From NCBI GenBank assembly GCA_964618855.1, contig CAZUCD010000050.1, forward strand, positions 1 to 23,659: 23,659 bases of DNA, given 5' to 3'. Positions 1 through 7,636 of the stretch are shown here, one piece after another. A model generated the notes under the pieces. The model had not been told where the DNA came from, searched no databases, and worked only from the letters and a program-made list of their open reading frames with translations. Within the stretch, counting starts at the first letter, position 1. Every line of letters begins with the position of its first letter. A program made the translations under genes and the position numbers. The DNA is from CAZUCD01 sp964618855. GTDB lineage: Bacteria > Sumerlaeota > Sumerlaeia > SLMS01 > JANRJK01.

Positions 1-404
1 TTCAGGCCATGAACACCGGCCACGACGGATCGCTGACCACCGTCCACGCCAACAGCCCTGTTGACGCTCTTCGGCGCCTCGAAACCATGGTGCTCCTTGC
101 AGGAGCGGACTTGCCCTCCCGTGCCATCAGGGAACAGATTGCGTCCGCGCTTCAGGTTATCGTGCATGTTCGCCGGTTCGAGGACGGAATTCGGCGGGTG
201 GAGAGCATTACGGAAATGATTGGGATTGAGGACGCCAGCCCCATCACTCAGGAAATCTACCGATTCGAGCGTCGTGGCACCAAGGGACGCCGCGTGGATG
301 GCATCTTCGCGGCTACCGGAAGCATTCCAAGGATGTATGACGACCTGGTGGCCCGGCAGCTCCTGTCGTCACCAGCGATCTTCACCAAGGCCCCCACCCC
401 ATGA
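1..404 (+). CDS. cpaF: Tad pilus secretion ATPase CpaF/TadA, C-terminal part (5' end outside window)
   Basis: This is the C-terminal ~130 residues of the Flp/Tad pilus assembly ATPase, the cytoplasmic motor that powers pilin polymerisation at the inner membrane. The reading frame is already open at base 3, so the gene starts upstream of the window. Directly visible is the family-typical block NTGHDGSLTTVHANSP, followed by DALRRLETMVLLAG and AIREQIASALQVIVH, which match the C-terminal part of CpaF-type type II/IV secretion ATPases. Walker A lies outside the window. The stop codon overlaps the start of the next gene by four bases (ATGA at 401-404), so the two are probably translationally coupled. 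The neighbouring tadB and tadC genes confirm the Tad context. Identification is secure; the completeness of the N-terminal domain cannot be judged. Confidence 0.95.
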   Translation, partial: QAMNTGHDGSLTTVHANSPVDALRRLETMVLLAGADLPSRAIREQIASALQVIVHVRRFEDGIRRVESITEMIGIEDASPITQEIYRFERRGTKGRRVDGIFAATGSIPRMYDDLVARQLLSSPAIFTKAPTP

Positions 405-1258
405 ACGTCGCCGCAATACTCCTGGTCATGACGATGTTCTTCGCGACCGTGGCGTATGTCGTCCACGTGTGGCGGGTCCGCATGGCCGCACTCGACCGCC
501 TGGTCCCGCTCAACGGGCTGGCGGAGCGGACCGAGAAGGAACCCAAGCCGGTCGACCCGATCATCCACAGGTACGTGGAGTTCTGCGCGCTCGGCGGCAT
601 ACTGGTCCTCATCGTCTCGCACTACTTCTACGGGCTGTCCTGGATGTTCTCCTGCGCGTTTGGCCTCATCGCCGCGCTCCTCCTTGGGCAGATCGAGATG
701 CAGGCCGCGGAACACACCGCCCTGAAGTACGAGAACCAGCTCGCAGAGCTCATCGACCTCCTGGTCGGCGGCCTCCGCGCCGGCGCGAGCGTCTCCGCTG
801 CAATGACGAACGCAGCACGCGAGCTCCGCGACCCGCTCAAGGCACCCGTCGAGGACATGCTCAACCGCATCAAGCTCGGCGACGACCCGCACATCGCCAT
901 CCGCCAGCTCGTCCAGCGCATCCCCCTCGACGCATTCCGACTCTTCTCCACCGTCCTCTCCGTGCAGTGGGAGGTCGGCGGAAACCTCACGTCCTCGCTC
1001 GCGACCATCGGCCGCGCGATCCGTGACCGAATAGAGGTGGCGCGCCGCCTCAGCACGGTCACGATCCAGGTCAGGCTGACCACGCTCGCCGTGATCATCC
1101 TCACCTACGTCCTCTTCTACATCGTATACCGCTACAACGAGGCGCGCGTCCGCATGTTCGTCGCCAGCGACTTCGGACAGCACCTTATCGTCTTCTCCAT
1201 CCTACTCCAGGCTCTCGGCATCTGGTGGCAGTCCGCCATGAGCCGAATCCGGATCTGA
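401..1258 (+). CDS. tadB: Tad pilus inner-membrane platform protein TadB
   Basis: A 285-residue integral membrane protein of the type II secretion F (T2SSF) family. Together with TadC it forms the inner-membrane platform on which the ATPase acts. Hydrophobic segments are seen at about residues 3-23, 63-80, 82-97, 226-243 and 261-276. The cytoplasmic T2SSF domain lies at about 108-235, with the typical LIDLLVGGLRAGASVSAA start and the VQWEVGGNLTSSL block. The start is fixed by the ATGA overlap with the upstream ATPase. It is followed 13 bp later by tadC. Length and order (ATPase, TadB, TadC) are as expected for a Tad locus. The call between TadB and TadC rests on gene order and on the N-terminal helix pattern. 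Confidence 0.93.
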   Translation: MNVAAILLVMTMFFATVAYVVHVWRVRMAALDRLVPLNGLAERTEKEPKPVDPIIHRYVEFCALGGILVLIVSHYFYGLSWMFSCAFGLIAALLLGQIEMQAAEHTALKYENQLAELIDLLVGGLRAGASVSAAMTNAARELRDPLKAPVEDMLNRIKLGDDPHIAIRQLVQRIPLDAFRLFSTVLSVQWEVGGNLTSSLATIGRAIRDRIEVARRLSTVTIQVRLTTLAVIILTYVLFYIVYRYNEARVRMFVASDFGQHLIVFSILLQALGIWWQSAMSRIRI

Positions 1259-1271
1259 GGGAAGCCAACCC

Positions 1272-2201
1272 ATGAGCATAGCCCTCATCATCGCATTCTG
1301 GGTCCTCACGGCCCTGGCCTTCGTGATCATCATCGGCCAGGTGCTGCAGGGGCGCCGCCTCGCCCGCCGTCTCGACATGAACGGCGAGAACGAATACGCG
1401 ATCGCCGCCGAGACCGACCCGGGCGACGAGCCCGACCCCCTCAAGCGCTGGCTCTACCTCGCCGGCTACCGCGCGCCGTTCTCCCCGGGCCTCTTCATCG
1501 TCTACACGCTGCTCTTCACGGTGGTCGGCCTGATCCTCTTCCAGCTCATCCGCGGAGAGGGATACCAGGCGGTCATGGTCCGCAAGCTGGCCAACTGGCC
1601 CGGCGGACTCGGCACCGTCTTCATGCCCGTCGTGGAGATCCTCCCATGGGTCATCCTCTTCCTGTTCCCCTGCCTTCCCGCCCTGTGGGTCCGCTCGACC
1701 CGCAAGGACCGCGTCATGAGCATCGAGGCGGACCTCCCGGTCACCCTCGAGATGCTCGCGACGCTTTGTGAGTCCGGCCTCTCGTTCGACGCGGCGATGG
1801 AGCGCGTGCTCGTCTCCTTCCCCTCGAAGCGGCCCCTTGCCCAGGAACTCCGGACCTTCCGTGCGGACTCGATGTCGGGCCGCCCGCGGGTCCAGTGCCT
1901 CCGCCGCCTCGCGCGGCGCGTGGACGTCTCGACCCTCACCGTCTGCGTCTCCGCCATCGTGCAGAGCGAACAGATCGGCGCGAGCGTCACGGACGTGCTG
2001 CGGCGCCAATCGGACGACCTCCGTGAACGCCGCCGCGAGCGCGCCATGGAGTTCGCCATGTCCCAGGCCATCAAGCGCGTCTTCCCGATGGTCGTCACCC
2101 TGCTCCCCGGACTCTTCGTCGCGGCCCTCGGCCCGACGATGTATGAAACGATGACGCTCATCCAGAACGTCGTCTCCGGGATGAAAGGCGTGGGAATCTA
2201 A
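1272..2201 (+). CDS. tadC: Tad pilus inner-membrane platform protein TadC
   Basis: A 309-residue T2SSF-family membrane protein, the second platform subunit of the Tad machine. Membrane segments are seen at about residues 3-24, 73-92, 120-140 and 270-288. The T2SSF domain spans about 152-280, with ADLPVTLEMLATLCESGLSF at its start and IVQSEQIGASVTDVLRRQSD in the middle, the latter being very characteristic of TadC. The ATG follows an AGGGA-like ribosome site just after the tadB stop. The DUF192 gene begins five bases after its stop, so all three genes are very likely co-transcribed. No prepilin, TadE/TadF, TadZ or prepilin peptidase gene is in the window; these must lie elsewhere. Confidence 0.94.
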   Translation: MSIALIIAFWVLTALAFVIIIGQVLQGRRLARRLDMNGENEYAIAAETDPGDEPDPLKRWLYLAGYRAPFSPGLFIVYTLLFTVVGLILFQLIRGEGYQAVMVRKLANWPGGLGTVFMPVVEILPWVILFLFPCLPALWVRSTRKDRVMSIEADLPVTLEMLATLCESGLSFDAAMERVLVSFPSKRPLAQELRTFRADSMSGRPRVQCLRRLARRVDVSTLTVCVSAIVQSEQIGASVTDVLRRQSDDLRERRRERAMEFAMSQAIKRVFPMVVTLLPGLFVAALGPTMYETMTLIQNVVSGMKGVGI

Positions 2202-2206
2202 GGATC

Positions 2207-2602
2207 ATGACCGGCTGGACACTGCTCAACAAGACGACCGGAGACCTCCTGGCAGCCAACCTGGAGATCGCCGAGTCGTTTTGGGACCGGTTCAAGGGTC
2301 TGCAGTTCCGCCGTAGATTGGAACCGGGGCACGGGCTCCTGCTCGTGCCGTGCGGTTCGATCCACACGATGTGGATGCGTTTTCCCATCGACGTGGTGAT
2401 GCTGGACGAACGAGGCAACGTCCTCCTCGTCCACAGGTCCCTGAAACCCTGGAAGGTGCTCAGCGCCCCGCCAGGAACCTTCGCCGTGCTGGAATTACCC
2501 GCAGAATCGGCTAGCGCCGAACCCGGCAACGTGGTGCAGTTGGCGAGTTCGGTCCCAAAGAGCCCGCGCTTGCCGGAGTCTCTGCGTTTTTTGTGTAGCT
2601 AG
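2207..2602 (+). CDS. DUF192 family protein within the Tad operon
   Basis: A 131-residue protein of the DUF192 family, whose molecular function is not established. The family hallmarks are plain: FKGLQFRRRL at about 29-38, then GLLLVPC ending at Cys49, SIHTMWMRFPIDVVMLD at 51-67, and later PWKVLSAPPGTFAVLEL. No signal peptide or lipobox is seen, so a cytoplasmic location is inferred, unlike many DUF192 proteins that are exported. The ATG at 2207 lies five bases after the tadC stop with AAGGA just ahead of it, and the secretin gene follows, so it is embedded in the pilus operon. That position suggests a role connected to pilus assembly, but nothing in the sequence shows what it does. Confidence 0.9.
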   Translation: MTGWTLLNKTTGDLLAANLEIAESFWDRFKGLQFRRRLEPGHGLLLVPCGSIHTMWMRFPIDVVMLDERGNVLLVHRSLKPWKVLSAPPGTFAVLELPAESASAEPGNVVQLASSVPKSPRLPESLRFLCS

Positions 2603-2670
2603 GCCACAGCCCGGCCAAAACAGCCATGGGCAGTGGACATTGTGCGACTTTCCTACGTGAGGTTCGCTCC

Positions 2671-4419
2671 GTGAATTGGACGCCGAATGACCCCACCAAG
2701 CGGATGATGCGCTCCCTTTCCGTCCTCGCCGCGGCCGCCTTCCTGGCCGTCGGCGGCGCCGCATCGGCCCAGGATTCCGGCTCCGGTGGCGCCAAGAATG
2801 AAACGCTCTTCGGCCCGGGCAGGGAAAAACGCCTCCCCATGCTCGACACCAGCGTCAGCGTCATTGGGGCGTCTCCGACCCCCAGCATCGAGACCCTGAG
2901 CAAGTACGACAGGCTCGTTCAGCAGACCATCGACCCGGACAACACGCTCGACCTCGTCATAGGCCGCGCGCGCGTCCTCGTCCTAAAGCGCACCCCAACG
3001 CGCGTCCAGGGACCCTCCGACCTGCTGCTCGACACCCGCCTGCTCTCCGACCGCGAGCTTTCGCTCACAGGCTCGGAAATCGGCGCCGGCGTGCTCAACA
3101 TCTACTTCAATGACGACAAGGACCCCTCCACCCAGGACGTCCTCAGCTACCTCGTCCGCATCGTCCCCGACCCGGAGGACCGCGCGCGCCTCGAACGCAA
3201 CTACGAGGCACTCGAGTCCCAGATCAACCTGGCCTTCCCGGACAGTTCGATCGACCTCCAGCTCGTCGGCGACAAGCTGATCGTCCGCGGTCAGGCCCGC
3301 GACGTGCAGGAAGCGTCGCAGATCATCCGCCTCGTCGTCGCGTCCGCACCAGACCCGAAGCTCGGCAAGATCCCCGCCCCGGGGCTCATGCCGACAGCCG
3401 ACCCGAACAACCCCGACGCCCTCTCCACCCCCGGCCAGCTCAACTACGGCGTCCAGGGCGCGAGCGGCTCGCACATCGTCAACCTCATCCGCGTCCCCGG
3501 TGAGGCGCAGGTGATGCTCAAGGTGACCGTCGCGGAAGTGAACCGCGCCGCCGCCCGCACCATCGGCATCAACTTCGCCTGGCAGGACAACGAGGGCGAC
3601 TTCAACATCTTCAACCCGACCAACCCGGTCCGCGCAGGCCTCGGCATCTCGCCGTTCATCACCTACGCTGGCGGCGGCGAATACCCCTACAGCGTGGCCG
3701 TCCGCGCGCTCAGGACGCTCTCCCTCGCCCGCTCCATGGCCGAGCCGAACCTCGTCACGATGAACGGACAGACGGCGACTTTCCGCGCAGGCGGCCAGTT
3801 CCCCGTCCCCGTCATCACCGGCGCAACGGCCACCGGCCTTCAGGGCGTCGAGTTCCGTGACACCGGCGTCTCCCTCGAGTTCACCCCCTACGTGACGGAC
3901 AAGGACCGCATACGCCTCGCCGTCAAGGCAGAGGTCAGCGCCCGCTCCACCGAACAGGGTGCACAGGTCGGCGGCGACTCCGTATCCGGCGTCGACTCCC
4001 GCCGGTTTGACACCACCGTCGAACTGCGCGAGGGCGAGACCATCGCCGTCGCAGGCCTCGTCCAGCAGACGTTTGGCTCGCTTGCCGTCCGCGTGCCCCT
4101 CCTTGGCGACCTCCCCTTCATCGGCCTGCTCTTCTCTCAGAACGCCACGTCGATGAACGAGCAGGAACTTGTCATCCTCGTCACGCCGGAACTCGTCCGC
4201 CCGATGAAGGCCGGCGAAGTCCCCCCCGTGCCGGGCGCAGACATGTTCGAGCCCGACGACTGGGAGTTCTACGTCCGCAACCGCATCGAGTCGAAGACCT
4301 CCGAGGACTACCGGAGCACCATCCGGACGAACTGGGATCGCATCGCGCGCTACCGGCGCGTGGAGAAGATCTACATCGCCGGCCCCTCCGGCCAGACCTT
4401 CGACAGCGCACGCCGCTGA
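2671..4419 (+). CDS. cpaC: Tad pilus outer-membrane secretin CpaC/RcpA
   Basis: The outer-membrane channel of the Tad pilus, ~582 residues. Order of parts: signal peptide (about 12-33, hydrophobic SVLAAAAFLAVGGAASA); a pilus-formation N-terminal domain (about 88-152); a BON-like domain (about 178-225, ending in LIVRGQARDVQEASQIIRLV); and a secretin core (about 275-515) with GEAQVMLKVTVAEVNR, EPNLVTMNGQTATFRAGGQF, VPLLGDLPFIGLLFS and ELVILVTPELVRPM. A ~65-residue C-terminal tail rich in charged and aromatic residues follows, somewhat longer than the secretin core requires. The GTG at 2671 is chosen because GAGG lies eight bases ahead; ATG at 2704 or 2707 would give a tighter signal peptide, and ATG at 2626 looks too early. 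Likely the fifth gene of the Tad operon. Confidence 0.94.
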   Translation: MNWTPNDPTKRMMRSLSVLAAAAFLAVGGAASAQDSGSGGAKNETLFGPGREKRLPMLDTSVSVIGASPTPSIETLSKYDRLVQQTIDPDNTLDLVIGRARVLVLKRTPTRVQGPSDLLLDTRLLSDRELSLTGSEIGAGVLNIYFNDDKDPSTQDVLSYLVRIVPDPEDRARLERNYEALESQINLAFPDSSIDLQLVGDKLIVRGQARDVQEASQIIRLVVASAPDPKLGKIPAPGLMPTADPNNPDALSTPGQLNYGVQGASGSHIVNLIRVPGEAQVMLKVTVAEVNRAAARTIGINFAWQDNEGDFNIFNPTNPVRAGLGISPFITYAGGGEYPYSVAVRALRTLSLARSMAEPNLVTMNGQTATFRAGGQFPVPVITGATATGLQGVEFRDTGVSLEFTPYVTDKDRIRLAVKAEVSARSTEQGAQVGGDSVSGVDSRRFDTTVELREGETIAVAGLVQQTFGSLAVRVPLLGDLPFIGLLFSQNATSMNEQELVILVTPELVRPMKAGEVPPVPGADMFEPDDWEFYVRNRIESKTSEDYRSTIRTNWDRIARYRRVEKIYIAGPSGQTFDSARR

Positions 4420-4468
4420 ACGCCCTAGGCCACACACCCCACTCCCCGAACGACTTCGAGGCAATACC

Positions 4469-4942
4469 ATGAATTCAGGCAAGCTCCTTAAGGCCCTTTC
4501 CCTGGTGCTGAGCGTGGGCGGGTTGCTGGCGTCGGGCGGCTGCAACATGCGCGGCAAGTACGACATCCCCTCGGGCGCCATTCCCCAGCCCCCGGGCACG
4601 TACGTCCGCGTCCATGCCGACCGCATGGCCCAGAACGCCGAGGCCTCCGACTTCATCATCTTCCTGCACGAATGGACACCCGGGGGCATCTCCCTCGGCC
4701 CCGCCGGGCAGCGCCACCTTCTCACGATGACCAACCGCCTCGTGAGCGAACAGTACTCGGTCGTCATCGAGCAGTCCCGCGACTCCGCGCTCGACGAGCG
4801 TCGCCGTGCCGCCGTCGCCAAGTACCTGCTCGAAAACCAGATCCCCGACGCCGAGAACCGCGTCCTCGTGGCCGTCCCAAACCCCGAGGGCATCTTCGCC
4901 GAGGAAACCCCGCGCATCTTCCAGGGCGCCCTCAACCCCTGA
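4469..4942 (+). CDS. Tad-locus lipoprotein, possibly CpaD/OmpA-like
   Basis: A 157-residue probable lipoprotein. The N-terminus is a short positive stretch, a hydrophobic run and LLASGGC with candidate lipid-modified Cys25; the -3 residue is not ideal for a lipobox. The mature part (about 60-150) contains RLVSEQYSVVIEQSRDSALD, then ERRRAAVAKYLLENQIPDAE and RVLVAVPNPEG. This resembles the fold logic of CpaD or OmpA-like domains, where a residue block binds the wall and one helix carries R-x-x-x-V-x-x-Y-L. It sits between secretin and TadD, where cpaD/rcpB-type secretin partners occur. That function is inferred from position and weak similarity only. GAGG lies seven bases before the ATG. Confidence 0.75.
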   Translation: MNSGKLLKALSLVLSVGGLLASGGCNMRGKYDIPSGAIPQPPGTYVRVHADRMAQNAEASDFIIFLHEWTPGGISLGPAGQRHLLTMTNRLVSEQYSVVIEQSRDSALDERRRAAVAKYLLENQIPDAENRVLVAVPNPEGIFAEETPRIFQGALNP

Positions 4943-4967
4943 CCCACGCTTGACATCAGGCCCCGCG

Positions 4968-5014
4968 CCGGGCGGACTCGCGCAAGTGAACGCGCAGGGT
5001 CCGCCCGGCGTCTG
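4968..5014 (+). terminator. Strong stem-loop with short U-run between the lipoprotein gene and tadD
   Basis: A perfect 10-bp inverted repeat, CCGGGCGGAC at 4968-4977 with GTCCGCCCGG at 4999-5008, encloses a second GCGC/GCGC stem (4980-4983 with 4992-4995). The 3' arm is followed by CGTCTGCTTTTC. This resembles an intrinsic terminator or attenuator. The ribosome site of tadD (AAAGGAG, from 5021) starts just after it. The U-run is short, so partial termination or RNA-processing control is as plausible as full termination. Confidence 0.6.
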
Positions 5015-5034
5015 CTTTTCAAAGGAGCACCACG

Positions 5035-5760
5035 ATGGCAAATCGCGTCCCCGTCGCAATCGCCGCGCTCATCTCTTCAGCGGTTCTGGCCACCGCATGC
5101 GTCCGCGGTCCGGAAAAAACCATAGGCACCCAGTTCGGCGAGGCCCCCCCCGAGAAGCAGAAGAAGCTCTCCCCACAGGAGGCCGCCAAGACCTGCTACT
5201 CCGTCGCACAGTCGTTCGCGGAGGAGGGCTTCGACCAGGAGGCCGAAATCCAGTACCGCCTCTGCCTCAAGAGTGTGCCGAACTACCGCGACGTCAACCA
5301 CCGCCTCGCCCTCCTCTACGACCGCAACGGGCTCGATCAGCAGGCGCTGGAATACTACCGCTACGCGATGGAGCAGACCCCCGAGGATTCGGCCCTCCTC
5401 AACGACTTTGGGTACTACTACTACCGCCGCAACGAGACAAACTACGCGGAACAGTACTTCCGCCGCGCCGTCATCAACGACCCCTCAAACAAGCGCGCAT
5501 GGAACAACCTCGGCATCGTCCTCGCGGAAGCCGGAAAGTCCGAGGAAAGCCTCGGCGCGTTCCAGCAGTCCGTGACGGAAGCCGAAGCCTACTCGAACGT
5601 GGGCGTGATCCTCGCACAGAACGGCCGGGTCGAGGAGGCGAAGTACTACCTCCAGCAGGCTCTTGATCGCGAACCGACTCTTCCACAGACGAAGGCAGTC
5701 CTCGCGTGGCTCGAGAAGACCGGGGGCCGACTCCCCTCGGACCAGCTCGTCACCAACTAG
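5035..5760 (+). CDS. tadD: TPR lipoprotein TadD (pilotin-like Tad assembly protein)
   Basis: A 241-residue tetratricopeptide-repeat lipoprotein. A signal peptide with VLATAC places the lipid-modified Cys at residue 22. About five TPR units follow (roughly 50-83, 85-116, 119-150, 153-182 and 184-214), with typical blocks such as NHRLALLYDRNGLDQQALEY and RAWNNLGIVLAEAGKSEESL. TadD-type proteins help assemble the secretin in the outer membrane. The ATG at 5035 is well supported by AAAGGAG eight bases ahead, and it directly follows the secretin and lipoprotein genes. A hairpin between it and the preceding gene may allow separate control. The fold is certain; the TadD label depends on context. Confidence 0.9.
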   Translation: MANRVPVAIAALISSAVLATACVRGPEKTIGTQFGEAPPEKQKKLSPQEAAKTCYSVAQSFAEEGFDQEAEIQYRLCLKSVPNYRDVNHRLALLYDRNGLDQQALEYYRYAMEQTPEDSALLNDFGYYYYRRNETNYAEQYFRRAVINDPSNKRAWNNLGIVLAEAGKSEESLGAFQQSVTEAEAYSNVGVILAQNGRVEEAKYYLQQALDREPTLPQTKAVLAWLEKTGGRLPSDQLVTN

Positions 5761-5904
5761 TCGAAGCGCACGCGCGGGCGCGGCCTGCACGACGCGCTGC
5801 TTTTCCCTGTTGGTTTCTGTTGTCACGGTGCGCTGCACCATCAACTTTTGCGTCTCAATAGTCAGGATTACCCCGGACCCTTTCCCTACTGGGAGGATGG
5901 ACGG

Positions 5905-6759
5905 GTGCCTGCGCGGGGAGAAATCTGGGCAGCCATGCTGGGGATCGACCGCACCGGGTTCTACGAAATCCGCGAAACCATCGCGGATCGCGAGGGCTAT
6001 TCGGTCTTTGCTGTGCGGGAGATCACCCTCGAATCCCCGGGCCAGCTCTACCGCATCCCGCTCACGGCGGTGCGCGACATCGCCAACCTGAAGTCGCGTT
6101 TCGAGAACACAGTCCTGCCCTACGCAGCCGTCCGCCATGGGCAGGTTCCGCTGCTCGCGGAGGCCTGGTTCGACGAGGACTTCTTTTCGATCGTGCTCCT
6201 CATCCCGGTGTGCACGCCGCTCAGCACGAAGGGCCCCAATCCCTTCCGCGGCGCGGACGAGGCAACCCGTCTCTTCTTTCTGCGCGAGTCCCTCGATTTC
6301 CTCGCCTGCCTCCACGACCTCGAAATCACGCATGGGCACTTCCGCGAGCACTCGCTCGGCGTGGACAAGCGCGGGATGCTCTACCTGCACAACCCCGGCC
6401 TCGCCGAGCGCCTTACTGCCATCCTGCACGAGGAGGACGGCGAAGCCCTCGGCAGCGGCCCGAGGCTCAAGCTCTCGGCAAACATGAAGTCCTTCGACGT
6501 GGCGTGCTGGGCGAACACCGTGGCAGGGCTGCTGCTGGGACGGCAGTTGCTCGCCTACGAGTTCGACGAGTGGGACGAGAACGACATCAAGTCCGCGGAG
6601 GCTGCGATCCTCGGCGACCTCGGTCGCACGAGCCAGCTCGGCCTCTTCCTCGTGAAGTGCCTGCGCGGCCGCATGTTCGACTCGCACGGCGGCTTCCTCG
6701 GTGCGCGCGACGCCCTGGCAGAACTCGACCGCATCCCACCGCTGCCGGTGCTCAAATGA
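5905..6759 (+). CDS. Protein-kinase-like protein lacking catalytic residues (pseudokinase A)
   Basis: A ~284-residue soluble protein with a degenerate Ser/Thr-kinase-like pattern. Helix E and the catalytic loop are recognisable: FLRESLDFLACLHDLEITHG followed by HFREHSLGVDKRG, where HRDLKPEN would be expected. The catalytic Asp is His145, the Lys is Arg147, the Asn is Ser150, and DFG is replaced by NPG (163-165). The later SFDVACWANTVAGLLLGRQ matches the kinase segment with the conserved structural Asp (198). No glycine-rich ATP loop is seen. Catalysis is therefore unlikely; a binding or scaffold role is inferred. GTG at 5905 is chosen for GGGAGG eight bases ahead; the frame is open further up to a TTG at 5848 without a ribosome site. 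It overlaps the next gene by four bases (ATGA). Confidence 0.75.
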   Translation: MPARGEIWAAMLGIDRTGFYEIRETIADREGYSVFAVREITLESPGQLYRIPLTAVRDIANLKSRFENTVLPYAAVRHGQVPLLAEAWFDEDFFSIVLLIPVCTPLSTKGPNPFRGADEATRLFFLRESLDFLACLHDLEITHGHFREHSLGVDKRGMLYLHNPGLAERLTAILHEEDGEALGSGPRLKLSANMKSFDVACWANTVAGLLLGRQLLAYEFDEWDENDIKSAEAAILGDLGRTSQLGLFLVKCLRGRMFDSHGGFLGARDALAELDRIPPLPVLK

Positions 6760-7625
6760 TCGGCAACTCCATCTGCTGGCGATTCATCGAGCCCATCCTC
6801 GACACGGGCTTCTTCGAGGACGAGATCGTCGAGCACCTCGGCACGCTGCACCGCGCCCGCCGCCGCGCCTTCAACCCGAAGCTCTCGAAGGACGAGCACG
6901 CGCTCGCGGAGATTTGTCGCCAGGCATCCCTCATGGGGAACCTCCAGCATCCGGCGCTCCCGCGCTACTACGGGGGAGAGCTGGTCGAGGGCCAGTACAC
7001 CATTGTCGACGAGCTGATCGAGGGCGGACGCTTCATCGACCTCGGCTCCAAGGGCGGCAACCAGGGCATCCTCGACTGGTGCGACAACGTCGCGCGCCTT
7101 GCCGAGGAACTCGCGCCCCTCGAGGCGCTCCGCGTCGACTACAGTCGGCTGCGCTCGAACCAAATCGTTGTCACGCCGCGCGGCAGGCTCCGGTTCACCA
7201 CGACCTGGCCCGTGGGGACTGTGTCGCGCGAGCGGCTCGCCGGCTCACCCTTCCTCGCGAGGCTTGTCGCGTCCCCGTTCGGCGGCCTCTCGATCGCCGA
7301 CGGCGTTCCCGACCCCGGCGCCTGCATGGATGCGATCCAGGACATCGTGTACCACCTCGCCATCGGGAAGGACACGCGCTCCGTCGCCGACGCGCTCGAG
7401 GAGGAGCGCCGGGAACTCGCCCAGACGGGCGCAAAGGAACTCCCCTCCTGCCTCGGGCTCGAGAAGTCCGTCGGAGAGCTGATCCTCTCGATGCGCAGGC
7501 CCGACGGCATCCGGGAGATCACCTCGCTCCAGGCGCTGGGTGCCGCCGCGCGCAAGCTGCGCAAGCGCACCGCCCAGAGGATGGAGGAGGAGCGCTCCGG
7601 AAAGCGCGCCGCGGCCACCGGCCAG
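6756..7625 (+). CDS. Second kinase-like protein lacking catalytic residues (pseudokinase B), interrupted by assembly gap
   Basis: The first 290 codons of a gene cut by the N-run. The N-lobe and hinge of a Ser/Thr-kinase fold are clear: LMGNLQHPALPRYYGGELVE, then GQYTIVDELIEGGRFIDL. The catalytic loop aligns at 128-141, where HRDLKPSN is replaced so that Asp becomes Ser130 and Lys becomes Leu132; only Asn135 remains, and no DFG follows (TTTW instead). It is therefore a predicted pseudokinase, paired by a four-base overlap with another one upstream. The last residues before the gap are basic and helical (KLRKRTAQRMEEER). The sequence after the gap, in a different frame, is probably the same protein's membrane and extracytoplasmic part. 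Confidence 0.75.
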
Positions 7626-7635
7626 NNNNNNNNNN
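7626..7635. other. Assembly gap (10 Ns)
   Basis: Ten consecutive Ns, a conventional placeholder for a scaffold join of unknown length. Coding frames on either side differ by one base relative to the written gap length. This is expected if the true gap is not exactly ten bases, and it is not evidence for a genuine frameshift. Confidence 0.98.
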
Positions 7636-7636
7636 G

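Noticed and set aside
257..1183. A 308-codon open frame on the - strand over tadB
   Set aside because: Shadow of tadB; no ribosome site and no recognisable domain.
2983..5022. A 679-codon open frame on the - strand
   Set aside because: It lies antisense to the secretin and the lipoprotein genes, whose protein families are clear. Long antisense frames are expected at this GC content, and its translation shows no family pattern.
5761..5904. Promoter candidate TTGTCA at 5820 upstream of pseudokinase A
   Set aside because: There is no acceptable -10 hexamer at the proper distance; the gene may simply be read from the Tad operon.
6701..7625. Continuous frame running into the N gap and on to the PKD-like part
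   Set aside because: Before the gap this frame is the +1 shadow of pseudokinase B and gives Arg/Pro-rich sequence. Only the part after the gap is real coding.
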